From a virus: a stretch of DNA of 23,019 nt. Positions within the stretch are counted from its first letter, which is position 1; each line of letters opens with the position of its first letter. The stretch spans positions 1 through 23,019 of IMG/VR virus record IMGVR_UViG_3300046028_001478; one strand, 5' to 3'. Shown piece after piece: positions 1 to 8,931 of the stretch. The notes under the pieces were generated by a model that worked only from the letters and a program-made list of their open reading frames with translations, had not been told where the DNA came from and did not search any database. The translations under genes were made by a program, and so were the position numbers.

Positions 1-2
1 AA

Positions 3-596
3 AGATATGTTCCGTATGGTGCATTCCAAGACGATACAGATCAGACTATTGCAAGCACGACAACTGCTTATCCAATGACGTATAACACTTTAGATTATGC
101 GTTAGGCGTGTCTGTAGTTAGCGGGTCAAGGGTAACGGTAGCTTATTCTGGCTTATGGAATATTCAATTTAGCTCACAGTTTTCAAATACAGACTCTCAA
201 ATTCAGGACGTTAGTATCTGGTTTAGACAGAACGGCGTAAACGTGCCTAAGTCAAATAGCGAATTTAGTATTAGTAACAGACATGGATCTACCGATGGCG
301 GCTTAATTGCAGCGCTTAATTTCTTTTTGCCAATGGCTAAAAATGATTACGTTGAGATTATGTGGCGTGCAAGCAATACATCAGTATCAATGCAGAATAT
401 TCCTGCTCAAACAAGCCCTACAAGGCCAGCAACGCCATCTGTGATTTTTACGATACAACACGTTTCCTCTAATGGATACACAACAAACACATTTGAAGAC
501 CCATATATCAGCTCAACGTCACAAGGTAGCGCTGTTATTTCACACGCAGCAAATGTAGTTGCAGGGAGAACCTACGATTATGTTATTGTTGGCTAA
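3..596 (+). CDS. Virion structural protein, C1q/jelly-roll-like (5' partial)
   Basis: The reading frame is open from base 3, so the N-terminus lies outside the window; the internal Met at 75 is not the natural start. The visible ~197 residues are rich in Ser, Asn, Thr and beta-prone segments. They carry the pattern PYGAFQD, a run of T/A ending in YPM, SVVSGSRVTVAYSGLWNIQF and QNIPAQTSPTRPATPSVIFT, which I recognise from C1q/TNF-like beta-sandwich virion proteins of marine and freshwater phages. Such proteins usually decorate the virion or form part of a fibre. The next gene starts on the last base of its stop codon (TAATG). The structural class is well supported; the exact position in the virion is not. 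Confidence 0.8.
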   Translation, partial: RYVPYGAFQDDTDQTIASTTTAYPMTYNTLDYALGVSVVSGSRVTVAYSGLWNIQFSSQFSNTDSQIQDVSIWFRQNGVNVPKSNSEFSISNRHGSTDGGLIAALNFFLPMAKNDYVEIMWRASNTSVSMQNIPAQTSPTRPATPSVIFTIQHVSSNGYTTNTFEDPYISSTSQGSAVISHAANVVAGRTYDYVIVG

Positions 597-994
597 TGGA
601 AACTAAATACATTACTCCGCAAGAGCTAAGGTCGTGGTGGCCTTCCGTTAGACCAGGACTAGAGAATGTTAAGAGGAAAAGCCCTGAAGATTGGATTGTT
701 GAAGATGTATATGTAGATTGCTATAACGGTAGATCGATGCTTTGGGCTTTGATTGATGAGAGCAGAGTTATAGGGTATTGGGTATTGCAGCCTGACGGTA
801 ATAAATTGCACGTTTGGGCTGGTTGGTCGTTAGAAAATAGACATGATAACCTTGAAAATGGATTAAAATACATAAAAGAGGTAGCACGTCAAGGTGGTGC
901 AAAATATATAACATTTTCCAGCCATCGAAAAGGCTGGATTAAGAGGGCTAAGAGTCTTGGATTTAGCCCTAGACTATGGATAAGTGAGGTTTAA
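596..994 (+). CDS. Small GNAT-acetyltransferase-like phage protein
   Basis: 132 residues with no close family that I can name firmly. The layout suggests a degenerate GNAT fold: an aromatic-rich N-terminus (ELRSWWPSVRPGLENV), a central strand pair (SMLWALIDESRVIGYWVLQ), a helix with GLKYIKEVARQGGAKYITF, and a C-terminal GFSPRLWISEV typical of the last GNAT strands. The canonical acetyl-CoA loop (Q/RxxGxG/A) is not evident, so catalysis is doubtful. It sits between virion genes and starts at the TAATG junction with the upstream gene, without a strong ribosome-binding site, suggesting translational coupling. Genes like this are common beside internal virion proteins in podovirus-like phages. 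Confidence 0.6.
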   Translation: METKYITPQELRSWWPSVRPGLENVKRKSPEDWIVEDVYVDCYNGRSMLWALIDESRVIGYWVLQPDGNKLHVWAGWSLENRHDNLENGLKYIKEVARQGGAKYITFSSHRKGWIKRAKSLGFSPRLWISEV

Positions 995-996
995 TT

Positions 997-2388
997 ATGG
1001 GTGGCCCATCGCAACAAAGTTTTACTCCGACTGAGACAAAACTCGATCCTACGCTGCGCCCTTATGTAGATACAGCGCTTAGTGAGGCTGAAAGATTGCG
1101 TAAAGAAGGTGGCCCCGCTTACTATAGTGGGGATACTTACGTTAGTCAAAGTGATCCTACAAAAATAGCGTTATATGCAGCGCAGCAGAGGGCAATTAAA
1201 GGCAATCCATTACTAGGTGAGGCTCAAGGTACTGTCAGTAATTTAATGACTACACAAAGCCCATACGAAGGCGATTACTCTAGTTTAGGAGGTAGGGCTA
1301 GTGACTATCGCTCTAAGTTTGACACTTTAGCAGGTCAAAAAAGTGGATATGGTTCTGTATTTGACCAGATTGGTCAGTCTGCTAGTCCGTATCAACAGCA
1401 ATTCTCTAACTTAGCTCAAAACGCTTACGTTGATCCTAATCAAGCCTTTTATGAGCAAATGCGTGGCGGGGCAATGCAGAATGAGGCATTGGCTGGTACT
1501 CGCGCAACATCACAAGGTGCTTACCTTGGTGGTAGTCCATATCTTCAGGGCGCATTAAGCCAGGCTAATCGTTTATCTGCTGAATCATTACAAGAAGGTA
1601 TCCGTGGTCTGCAAAGCAAAACATCAATGGCAGGTCGTTATGGTTCTGGTGCAGAGCAACAATTAGCTGGCAAGATGACTGATGCTGCGGCTAGGGCTTT
1701 GGCTGAACAGAATCAACAAGCATACCTGCAAAACTATCAACAAGAGCGTGGGCTACAAGAGCAAGCATTGCAGTCGCTTGGTGGTCTGTCGCAACAAAGT
1801 TTTGCCAATCAGCTCACAGGCGCTCAAGGTCTTGGTACTGCGGCACAGCAAGCCTATGCTAATCAAATGGCGGCTACACAAGCAGCTCAAGGTGTTTACG
1901 GCTCTGATCTTGCTAATCGTATGGCTGCTGCACAAGCAGGTCAAAATGTTTATCAGCAAGACTACGCTAACCAAATGGGTGCTACCCAAGCAGGTCAAGG
2001 TGTTTATCAGCAAGATTATGCTAATCAAATGGCTGCACTAGCTGGCGCTCAAGGCGCAAGAGGTGAAGATATAGCTACACGTATGGCTGCTGCTGGTATG
2101 GCTCCTGGCCTTGCTGCTGCTGACTACGCTGATCTTGATAGGTTGCTTGCTGCTGGTCAAGTTCGTGAGGGCTATACGGCGGCTCAACAAGCTGCTGATA
2201 AGGCTCGTTACGACTACACAGCACAGTTACCGTATCAAACGCTGCAAAACTACGGTGCGTTTATCACTGGCTTGCCGCGTGGTGGTATTACTCAAGAATA
2301 CGTTGCGCCTCAAACAGAAGCTGAAAAAGCAGCCGCTGCCGCTAGAAATACAACAGGCGGTATGGGTTATCAAAGTTATATTAGTTAA
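997..2388 (+). CDS. Internal virion/ejection-type protein with 18-residue tandem repeats
   Basis: 463 residues, rich in Gln, Ala, Gly and Tyr, with no predicted membrane segment. It begins MGGPSQQSFTPTETKLDPTLRPYVDTAL, a start common in phage internal or ejection-type proteins. Residues ~269-394 are consecutive 18-residue units, most beginning YANQM or a variant and ending in D or A. Eighteen residues equal five alpha-helical turns, so the region probably forms a long helix or coiled coil. GAGG lies just before the ATG. The position upstream of two more large low-complexity proteins suggests a role in the virion lumen or in DNA delivery; this is inferred from context and composition, not from a catalytic motif. 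Confidence 0.65.
   Translation: MGGPSQQSFTPTETKLDPTLRPYVDTALSEAERLRKEGGPAYYSGDTYVSQSDPTKIALYAAQQRAIKGNPLLGEAQGTVSNLMTTQSPYEGDYSSLGGRASDYRSKFDTLAGQKSGYGSVFDQIGQSASPYQQQFSNLAQNAYVDPNQAFYEQMRGGAMQNEALAGTRATSQGAYLGGSPYLQGALSQANRLSAESLQEGIRGLQSKTSMAGRYGSGAEQQLAGKMTDAAARALAEQNQQAYLQNYQQERGLQEQALQSLGGLSQQSFANQLTGAQGLGTAAQQAYANQMAATQAAQGVYGSDLANRMAAAQAGQNVYQQDYANQMGATQAGQGVYQQDYANQMAALAGAQGARGEDIATRMAAAGMAPGLAAADYADLDRLLAAGQVREGYTAAQQAADKARYDYTAQLPYQTLQNYGAFITGLPRGGITQEYVAPQTEAEKAAAAARNTTGGMGYQSYIS
1801..2178 (+). repeat. Seven in-frame 54-bp tandem units (18-aa repeats)
   Basis: Units begin at 1801, 1855, 1909, 1963, 2017, 2071 and 2125, each exactly 54 bp. Units 2 to 4 are the most alike (YANQM, LANRM, YANQM starts; VYGSD, VYQQD, VYQQD ends). 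The first unit (FANQL) and the last two are degenerate, as expected for an expanding and decaying coding repeat. No frame shifts occur within the array. Confidence 0.85.
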
Positions 2389-2398
2389 AGGAATTATT

Positions 2399-2965
2399 AT
2401 GGCCGCAGCAGCTATCCCCGCTTTAGCCGGAGCAATGTCAACGGCAGCACCAGCAATAGCAGGTAATGCTTTTCTTGCTTCACTCGCAGGTGGCGCAGCA
2501 ACTGGAACTTTACTTGCTCCTGCTGCTGCTGCCGCTATTCCAACGGCTGCTGCTGCCGCTATTCCAGCGGCTGCGGCTACTTTTGCTCCAGCAGTTGCTT
2601 TCCAAACGGCTTCTTCCCTTGCTCCTAGTATTGCTGCTCCAGCATCAGGTATTTTTGCAGCACCAAATTTAGCAGCATTATCAGGAACTCCTGCATATAC
2701 AGGAATGGGTATGGCTGGCGCTCCGCCTACATTTTCTCAATCTGTGATGAGTGCTGGCAGAAACATTCAGGGTTTAATGAATGAGAATCCTGCATTGACT
2801 AACATTGCTAAACAAGCTGGCGGTGCAATGATGCAGCCACCACCACCACCACAAGTATTGCAAGCACCACCAATTCAAAGTGGTCAATTCGCTCCAGTGG
2901 ACTTTATGAGCTTACTTAGCCAAAAGTCACCACAGATGCAGCGTCGCACTTCATTGTTAGGGTAG
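2399..2965 (+). CDS. Ala/Pro-rich hydrophobic virion-associated protein
   Basis: 188 residues starting at ATG 2399, chosen because AAAGGA lies 7 bases upstream and overlaps the previous stop; the frame is open further upstream but that part is inside the preceding gene. Residues 1-90 are almost only Ala, Ile, Leu, Pro and Gly, including two near-identical copies of AAAAAIP, and read like membrane-active or packed helical sequence. A five-proline run lies at about residues 142-146, and the C-terminus is polar (MSLLSQKSPQMQRRTSLLG). It sits between two large putative ejection proteins, so a small internal virion or pore-associated protein is likely. No named family recognised. Confidence 0.65.
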   Translation: MAAAAIPALAGAMSTAAPAIAGNAFLASLAGGAATGTLLAPAAAAAIPTAAAAAIPAAAATFAPAVAFQTASSLAPSIAAPASGIFAAPNLAALSGTPAYTGMGMAGAPPTFSQSVMSAGRNIQGLMNENPALTNIAKQAGGAMMQPPPPPQVLQAPPIQSGQFAPVDFMSLLSQKSPQMQRRTSLLG

Positions 2966-2968
2966 ATC

Positions 2969-4819
2969 ATGGATTTTCGATATATTGCTGATCAAATAAA
3001 CCAACAATCTGGTATCCCGCTTGGAACAGGTGTTCGCCAAAGGGGTATGGAAGGCGTAAGTAATGAGCCGTTTGTGTGGTCAAGTACATTGCAGAAATTT
3101 GTTCCAAATCCAAATCAATTTGATAGATTATCTCCAGCAGACCAAGCACAATATTTATTTAGTCAAACCAATCAATTTGGTAGTTCCTCATCAGATGCGC
3201 CAGTTTCACAAAGAATTACTCCAACTGTTCCATTTGACGTTAATACTGTAAATGTACAAGATATTCAACAAAATAACGCACCTAATGCTTCTGATAATGT
3301 AGATTATCAACCAATACAAACAGATAACAGGTCTGATTTACAGCCAAGTTTACTCGCAAAGTTATTTAAACCAGATTTAGCAGCACAATTTCCGAATCAA
3401 CAAAGTGCGCCTCAAAGTCAACCAAACGCGTCTAGGCAGAATATGGCACAAGATAATTCACCAAGTTTCATGCAAAATATCTTAGGTACTGTTCCTAGTT
3501 ATTATGGCGGTTTGCTTGGAGCTGAAGAAGCTAAAGCACTGCAAAGCAGAGCAAATACACAAGGCTTGCTAGGTGCTGCTATCGGCTTGCTAGGCGGTAT
3601 GGGTACGCGTGGCACTACTGCGGCACAAAATATTGCTGGTGCGCTTGGTGGTGGCTTACAAGCCTCACAAGGTGCTATTCAGCAAGGTATAACTAACTAC
3701 GGTCAACAGCAGCAACTAATGCTGCAACAAAGACAGCAAGCAGGTATTGCTGCAATGAAAATAAAGTATCCTGATCTTGCTGATGAGTTTGATACTAATC
3801 CTGCTGGCGCATTTAGAATTATCTCTGAACGTGAGGCTGCTGCCAATAAGCCTACAGTTGTATCTCAAGGTGGAACTTTAGTTGGACGCGATGGTAAAGT
3901 TTTGTACACATCTCCCGCTGCTGGTAAGGAACAAACAAAAATACTATCTCTTGATGAAATGAATAGTTTTGGTTTACCAACAAAAGATGGTCAAAAATAT
4001 CAAATGGATGGTAAAGGCGCAATTAGTTTAATTTCAGGTACTGGCGCAACTAGCAATAAAAAAACTGTCGTAGTTGGAGATTATTTGGTTGACAATGAAA
4101 CCGGAAAAATAATTTTTAAAGCAGCGTCAGGAAATAAACAAGAATCGTTATATTCAAAGCCAGTTGCAGATGCTAATGGTCGAATGGTGTATATGCCTGT
4201 TAAGCCAGGTTATCCTATTCTTGATTTAGAAGGAAAGCCAGTAACAGATTTTGCTGGAGCGATTTCACCAAAACCATTGCCACCAGTAATTCAAAAAGCG
4301 GAAGAAGAAGATTTTACGTCTGGAACTGCTGCAATTAACTTGGCTAATGATGCTAATAAATATTTATCTAGTATTACTCAAGGTCAAATTAAATTCGGAA
4401 GGTTAGATAAATTAAGCATTGCTGCGCGTAATGTTGCTGGCTCTAATGATCCTGATGTTGTTGCACGTAATGATTTTGAGAGATTTAAAACAACATTAGT
4501 TAATGAGTCTTTGCGTTTAAACAAAGGCACTCAAACAGAAGGTGATGCAGTTAGAGCAGCAAAAGAATTAGAAGGAGCTGAATCTGCTGCTGATGCTGGT
4601 AAAGCAATTCAAACTCTTAGAGATTTAAATGCTAGACGAGCAAATGATTATCAGTCTGCAATTATTCGCAGACGTAAAAATGCTAAATTTGGTGATCCAG
4701 AGGTAAGTTTGGATATTCCTAAATTTCTTCCTTATGTATTTACTGAGGCAGATTATGCGCGTTTACCAAAAGGCTCAGATTATATCGATCCAAAAGGTCT
4801 CAGAAAGGTGAAACCATAA
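2969..4819 (+). CDS. Large putative internal virion protein
   Basis: 616 residues. Residues 1-160 are polar and Gln/Asn/Pro rich with little predicted order. Residues ~191-234 form a Gly/Ala-rich hydrophobic stretch (GLLGAAIGLLGGMGTRG) that could interact with membrane. A beta-rich middle follows (VVSQGGTLVGRDGKVLYTS), then a helical C-terminal third (~450-590) with many charged residues. No catalytic motif is visible. The combination of disordered head, glycine-zipper-like patch and helical tail, next to other such proteins, resembles phage DNA-ejection proteins. It starts 3 bp after the preceding stop, with AGGGTAG upstream. The virion role is inferred from context. Confidence 0.6.
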   Translation: MDFRYIADQINQQSGIPLGTGVRQRGMEGVSNEPFVWSSTLQKFVPNPNQFDRLSPADQAQYLFSQTNQFGSSSSDAPVSQRITPTVPFDVNTVNVQDIQQNNAPNASDNVDYQPIQTDNRSDLQPSLLAKLFKPDLAAQFPNQQSAPQSQPNASRQNMAQDNSPSFMQNILGTVPSYYGGLLGAEEAKALQSRANTQGLLGAAIGLLGGMGTRGTTAAQNIAGALGGGLQASQGAIQQGITNYGQQQQLMLQQRQQAGIAAMKIKYPDLADEFDTNPAGAFRIISEREAAANKPTVVSQGGTLVGRDGKVLYTSPAAGKEQTKILSLDEMNSFGLPTKDGQKYQMDGKGAISLISGTGATSNKKTVVVGDYLVDNETGKIIFKAASGNKQESLYSKPVADANGRMVYMPVKPGYPILDLEGKPVTDFAGAISPKPLPPVIQKAEEEDFTSGTAAINLANDANKYLSSITQGQIKFGRLDKLSIAARNVAGSNDPDVVARNDFERFKTTLVNESLRLNKGTQTEGDAVRAAKELEGAESAADAGKAIQTLRDLNARRANDYQSAIIRRRKNAKFGDPEVSLDIPKFLPYVFTEADYARLPKGSDYIDPKGLRKVKP

Positions 4820-6681
4820 TGGCTAGTTGGGATAATGATCCTCTTTATGAGGAGCCTGCAAAGGATAATCTACAAGGTTCTGTGTTTAGACCTAAAGTGC
4901 CTTATTCTGGTTTGGCTGAGACTGTTCGTGCTTTTGCTCAAGGGCCAACATTTGGTTTTGGTGAGGAAATTGAAGCAGGTATTCGCGCTCCATTTTCTGA
5001 TAAAAGCTACACAGATATAAGAAATCAATTGCGTGGTCAACAATCGCAATTTAGACAAGACTATCCAAATGTAGCAACTCCTGTTGAATTGACAGGTGCT
5101 ATGGCTGGCCCAATGGCTGCATATAAAGCTCTTGGTTCTGCTGCTCCTGCGGTTCAGTCTATGGTGACAGGTGAGACTCTTGGAGGCCAGGCTGCGCGTG
5201 GTGTAGTAGCTGGTGGTGTTACTGGTGCATTAACTGGCGCTGGTACAGCAGAGCAAGATGTAGCAGGTAAAGCAATTCAAGCAGGAGTTGCTGGTGGTGT
5301 ATTGGGTGGTACTGTTCCTTTGGTACTCAAGGGTGCAGGAGCAATGGTCAAAAATATATTGACTGCATCTGGAGTAGGTGATCAACCTGCGGCTGCATCT
5401 AAAATGATTGCGGCTGCACTAAAAAAACAGGATTTAACTCCTGATGAAGCTGCTGATTTACTTGCTGAATTACAGCGAATTGGTGTGCCGCGTCCTGTCC
5501 TGGCTGATATTGGCAAGAATATGCAAGACCTTGCTTATTCTGCGTATGTAGTTCCATCTGGACAAAAAGCTGCTACAGCTAGATTTTTAGAATCACGCAT
5601 GGTTGACCAGCCCGATGAATTAGTTAAAGGATTGGCAAAAAAAGCAGGTATTGATAAAAATGTTAGCGGATATGAGTACCTTGATGCTTTAGCTAAAAAT
5701 CAACAAGCAGCAGCAAGCTCTAAGTATCCTTTAGCGTATAGCAAAGCTGTTGATGCAAGAGACTTTAGGAAGTATGTAGATCGACCTGTATTTATTGACG
5801 CATATCAAGAAGCTCAAAAACGCGCTGGTGTTTATGGTGAAACATTGCCTGATTTAGAGCAAATACGAAATGCTCAATTTGTTCCTACTGATGTGCTGCA
5901 TAAGATTAAGATTGGTTTAGATCGTATTGTAGAAGGTCAAACAGATTCTATTACTGGAAAAATGACCGCTTATGGCCGTGATGTTTCTAATGTAAAACGT
6001 GAGTTTAATGATTTAATTAAAGACAAAAATCCTATCTATGCAAAAGCTAATGCTGAGTTTGCAGACAATGAGCGTATTCGATCAGCATTTGAAACAGGCC
6101 AAAAATATCAAAAACTTGATACTAAGGAAGCATTAGATAAGCTAAAGAAAATGAATGACTCAGAAAAAGAGGCATTTAGACTTGGGATGATGGCAGACGT
6201 AAACTATCGTCTTGATAATTTTAAGGGTGGTGATTTTTCTCGCCAGATATTTAAAAGCGACAAACAAAAATCATTGCTTCGTTATGCTTTCACAGATCAA
6301 AACCAATACAAGCAATTTGCTGCTTATGTTGATGCGCTTGGTGAGCAATCTAAAACATCTAAGTCTCTTATGGGCAACTCGCTAACTGGTGAGAGACTTG
6401 CTACAAGTCAAGCTACGTCAGATTTAGGTCAGATTGCACAAAGTGCTGTTACAGGTGGATTAGCTGGTGCTGCTATGGCAACAGGCAGATCATTGCTTGC
6501 TCGAACTAGAGGCATAAGTAGCGAGACATCTGCTGAATTGCAAAAACGTCTATTTGCTGTTGATCCTATTGAGCAAAAAACTATTTTGGAAGAATTAAAA
6601 CGTAGAACGCAAAGTAAGCAAGTCGGTGTGGTTCCTGGCGCTGCTGCCACTGGCATGATTACTGGATTACTTGGGGATTAA
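4819..6681 (+). CDS. Large putative internal virion/ejection protein with glycine-zipper segments
   Basis: 620 residues. An N-terminal motif FAQGPTFGFGEEIEAGIRAP (~39-58) recurs in my recollection of large phage virion proteins. Residues ~93-175 and two C-terminal stretches (~540-560 and 602-620) are strings of small residues (GVVAGGVTGALTG, AGVAGGVLGGTVP), typical of membrane-inserting glycine zippers. Between them lies a long charged helical region, ~195-530. No peptidase or lytic transglycosylase signature seen. It starts on the last base of the previous stop (TAATG) with AAAGGTG upstream, so it is translated together with its neighbour. Together with the two preceding genes it probably forms the ejectosome; the precise role is uncertain. 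Confidence 0.62.
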   Translation: MASWDNDPLYEEPAKDNLQGSVFRPKVPYSGLAETVRAFAQGPTFGFGEEIEAGIRAPFSDKSYTDIRNQLRGQQSQFRQDYPNVATPVELTGAMAGPMAAYKALGSAAPAVQSMVTGETLGGQAARGVVAGGVTGALTGAGTAEQDVAGKAIQAGVAGGVLGGTVPLVLKGAGAMVKNILTASGVGDQPAAASKMIAAALKKQDLTPDEAADLLAELQRIGVPRPVLADIGKNMQDLAYSAYVVPSGQKAATARFLESRMVDQPDELVKGLAKKAGIDKNVSGYEYLDALAKNQQAAASSKYPLAYSKAVDARDFRKYVDRPVFIDAYQEAQKRAGVYGETLPDLEQIRNAQFVPTDVLHKIKIGLDRIVEGQTDSITGKMTAYGRDVSNVKREFNDLIKDKNPIYAKANAEFADNERIRSAFETGQKYQKLDTKEALDKLKKMNDSEKEAFRLGMMADVNYRLDNFKGGDFSRQIFKSDKQKSLLRYAFTDQNQYKQFAAYVDALGEQSKTSKSLMGNSLTGERLATSQATSDLGQIAQSAVTGGLAGAAMATGRSLLARTRGISSETSAELQKRLFAVDPIEQKTILEELKRRTQSKQVGVVPGAAATGMITGLLGD

Positions 6682-6683
6682 TT

Positions 6684-7331
6684 ATGGCAAAGACAAAGAT
6701 TAGTGAATTCGACACAAACCCTGCGCTAAATACTGATATTGACAGTATTAACATCGCGGAAGGTTGCGCTCCTAGCGGCATTAATAACGCTATCCGTGAG
6801 CTGATGTCGCAACTCAAGAATCAGCAGTCAGGTACAGATGGAGATAACTTTACTGTTGGCGGTAATCTTGTTGCCACTGGCACATTAACGGCAGATGGGC
6901 TTCTTTATCCAGCAACAGATGGAACGTCTGGTCAATTTCTTAAAACAAATGGCACTGGTACACTGAGTTTTTCTGGTGATTTGTCATCTTGCACTGCTGA
7001 TGGAACTAATAAGGTTGGCTATAGGAATATTCCATTATCAGGCATTAAAACATCTACATATAATCCTGTAGTTGGTGATGTTGGTAAATTTATTGAGCTT
7101 GGAACTGGTGGATCAGTAACAATTAATTCTGGTGTTTTTAGTGCTGGTGATGTATTTATGATTATCAATAATACATCGGCAACTATCACTTGTACCTGTT
7201 CTGCAATTACTACTGTATATAAAGCTGGAACTGACGCGGATGTAAGTACATTTGGAATTACTACGCGAGGAATAGCTACTGTTTTATTTGTAACTGCAAC
7301 TGTTGCAATAATCTCAGGGACAATTGTATGA
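6684..7331 (+). CDS. Tail fibre / tail appendage protein
   Basis: 215 residues. The N-terminus KISEFDTNPALNTDI followed by INIAEGCAPSGINNAIRELM is a highly recurrent start of phage tail-fibre proteins and probably anchors the fibre to the tail. A linker DGDNFTVGGNLVATGTLTADG is typical of fibre repeats. The rest is Thr/Ser/Gly-rich beta structure ending VATVAIISGTIV. GGGGAT lies 6 bases before the ATG. The stop overlaps the next start as ATGA, so the following Gly-rich protein is translationally coupled and probably forms the distal tip of the same appendage. Confidence 0.8.
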   Translation: MAKTKISEFDTNPALNTDIDSINIAEGCAPSGINNAIRELMSQLKNQQSGTDGDNFTVGGNLVATGTLTADGLLYPATDGTSGQFLKTNGTGTLSFSGDLSSCTADGTNKVGYRNIPLSGIKTSTYNPVVGDVGKFIELGTGGSVTINSGVFSAGDVFMIINNTSATITCTCSAITTVYKAGTDADVSTFGITTRGIATVLFVTATVAIISGTIV

Positions 7332-8185
7332 GTGGCATCATTCTTGGCATTAGTTCAGTTTATAGATCGTTTATTGATGCGTCTGCTACTGGCGCTACAG
7401 TAGTTACGGCTGGCGATTATAAGACTGCTACTTTTACAAGTTCAGGAAGTTTTACAGTTACTCCGTTTTCAGATGGCTCAATTAGCTCATCCGGTATTCA
7501 ATACACTGTAGTTGCTGGTGGCGGCGGTGGTGGTAGAGGTTTTGGTGTAACAAATAATACTGGCGGTGGTGGTGGCGGTGGAATGATAACGTCATCTTCT
7601 GCATCTATCATCCCAGGAACATATACAGTTACTGTTGGCGCTGGTGGTGCTGGTGTTTCCTCAAGCGGAACAGAAGATTATGGCTACAATGGTCAAGATT
7701 CAAGTATTGGCACGTTATATGTAGCATCTGGCGGTGGTGGTGGTGGTGGATACATTGTATATCCTCAACCTGGAAGATCAGGAGGCTCTGGCGGTGGTGG
7801 TGCAAGCGCACAAGCTGGTGGAGCAGGAATATCAGGTCAAGGTCAAAATGGTGGCGCTGGTTCTTCATCTAGCCCTAATTTTGCGGCTGGCGGTGGTGGT
7901 GGTAAAGCTAATCAAGGTAGCAGTGCAGTATCTAGTGACGTTGCTGGCGGCGGTGGTGATGGCGCGGCAGATACAATTTCTGGATCAACGTATGCTGGCG
8001 GTGGTGGTGGTAGCGGTCAAACTTCTGGCGCTGGTGGTAGCGGTGGTGGTGGCGCAGGTGCTAATTTAGCTAATGCGACATCTGGAACTGCAAACCTTGG
8101 TGGTGGTGGCGGTGGAACTACTGGATCATTTAATGCTGGATCAGGTGGGTCTGGAATTGTAATTATTAAATGGAAGTTTCAATAA
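7328..8185 (+). CDS. Glycine-rich tail fibre tip / adhesin-like protein
   Basis: 285 residues. After a ~55-residue N-terminal part come about 220 residues dominated by runs of 4-7 Gly separated by short Ser/Ala/Asn/Tyr linkers. The domain begins YTVVAGGGGGG and ends GSGGSGIVIIKWKFQ, which is the edge-strand signature of the phage glycine-rich domain. Related Gly-rich adhesins (such as the tip protein of T4-like phage S16) fold as packed polyglycine type II helices, with the variable linkers binding the receptor. Coupled by ATGA to the preceding fibre gene. A receptor-binding role is likely by family and position; the receptor is unknown. Confidence 0.75.
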   Translation: MSGIILGISSVYRSFIDASATGATVVTAGDYKTATFTSSGSFTVTPFSDGSISSSGIQYTVVAGGGGGGRGFGVTNNTGGGGGGGMITSSSASIIPGTYTVTVGAGGAGVSSSGTEDYGYNGQDSSIGTLYVASGGGGGGGYIVYPQPGRSGGSGGGGASAQAGGAGISGQGQNGGAGSSSSPNFAAGGGGGKANQGSSAVSSDVAGGGGDGAADTISGSTYAGGGGGSGQTSGAGGSGGGGAGANLANATSGTANLGGGGGGTTGSFNAGSGGSGIVIIKWKFQ

Positions 8186-8391
8186 TGTCAGACATCAATC
8201 CACAAGAATTCGGTGCATTACAGGCAGATGTTAAGACATTAACTTCTGAGATACATTTACTCCGCAAAGAGATGGCTGATGTAACTGCTATGCTTAACCA
8301 AGGTAAAGGTGGTCTATATACAATCATCTTTGCTGCTGGCGCACTTGGCTCCGTTATTACTTTAAGCGTTAAAAAAATATTCGGAGATTAA
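8185..8391 (+). CDS. Small coiled-coil plus one-TM membrane protein (holin/XhlA-like candidate)
   Basis: 68 residues from ATG 8185, which overlaps the stop of the fibre tip as TAATG; a start 15 bp earlier is possible but lies inside the previous gene. Residues ~8-45 form a heptad-like charged helix (LQADVKTLTSEIHLLRKEM). Residues ~47-62 are a single hydrophobic segment (LYTIIFAAGALGSVITL) followed by a KK anchor. The architecture resembles small phage lysis-associated membrane proteins of the XhlA type. It opens the lysis cluster, so it may be a holin partner or regulator. The ATG of the next gene directly follows the stop. Confidence 0.6.
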   Translation: MSDINPQEFGALQADVKTLTSEIHLLRKEMADVTAMLNQGKGGLYTIIFAAGALGSVITLSVKKIFGD

Positions 8392-8931
8392 ATGGATCCG
8401 TTAACTATCGGCGCAGCGGTTGCTATCGCTAAGACTGCTGTAGCCGGAGTTAAAGAGCTAATATCATTAGGTCACGAAATTCAAGACTGCTATCACGATA
8501 TAGCAACATTCTTCGATAAGCAAACAGAAGTAGAGCTTGCTGTCATCGAGCAAAAGAAGCAGAAACTCCAAGCTACTAAAGATGGCAAGCCACAACGTAG
8601 CGCTACCGCAGAGGCGTTAGAAGCTACCTTTGCACATAGAGAGATGATCCGGCTAGAAAAAGAGCTTAAAGAGGCTCTAATCTACGGCAGCCAGGAATCA
8701 GGTCTATACGACGAGATGTGTCATCGTCGAGATGCAATTATCCTAGAACGAAAACAAGAGATCGAAGATGCTGAACGCGAGGAGCGTATGCGTCTGGCTG
8801 AAATACGTCGCAAGAAAGAGCAAAAAATACAGAATATTCAGGAATGGTTAGCTGTAGTGCTAGGCGTTTCTATTAGTAGTTTCGTAATGTATGCAATATG
8901 GTGGATGTTTAAAAATGGGGGTAAAGACTAA
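8392..8931 (+). CDS. Coiled-coil protein with C-terminal membrane anchor, lysis-cluster associated
   Basis: 179 residues. An N-terminal amphipathic segment (LTIGAAVAIAKTAVAGVKEL) is followed by a long charged helix, ~45-145, very rich in Glu, Lys and Arg, and a C-terminal hydrophobic span (LAVVLGVSISSFVMYAIWWM) ending near the C-terminus. That gives a tail-anchored topology with a soluble coiled coil. It lies between a small membrane protein and the holin-like gene. It could be a lysis accessory factor. It does not look like a classic i-spanin, because Rz has its membrane span at the N-terminus. Function not established. Confidence 0.55.
   Translation: MDPLTIGAAVAIAKTAVAGVKELISLGHEIQDCYHDIATFFDKQTEVELAVIEQKKQKLQATKDGKPQRSATAEALEATFAHREMIRLEKELKEALIYGSQESGLYDEMCHRRDAIILERKQEIEDAEREERMRLAEIRRKKEQKIQNIQEWLAVVLGVSISSFVMYAIWWMFKNGGKD

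Noticed and set aside
1100-1128. TATAGT inside the repeat-containing virion gene as a further promoter
   Set aside because: The sequence 17 bp upstream (GTAAAG) has no -35 resemblance, and the site is internal to a gene.
1801-2178. Regular 54-bp repeats as a CRISPR array
   Set aside because: The repeats are contiguous, in frame and translated as degenerate 18-residue units; there are no spacers.
2111-2398. Upstream extension of the Ala-rich protein
   Set aside because: The extension lies wholly inside the previous virion gene in another frame; ATG 2399 has the ribosome-binding site.
7629-7868. Minus-strand ORF rich in His
   Set aside because: It is the reverse reading of GGT/GGC glycine codons in the tail tip gene, giving meaningless His runs.
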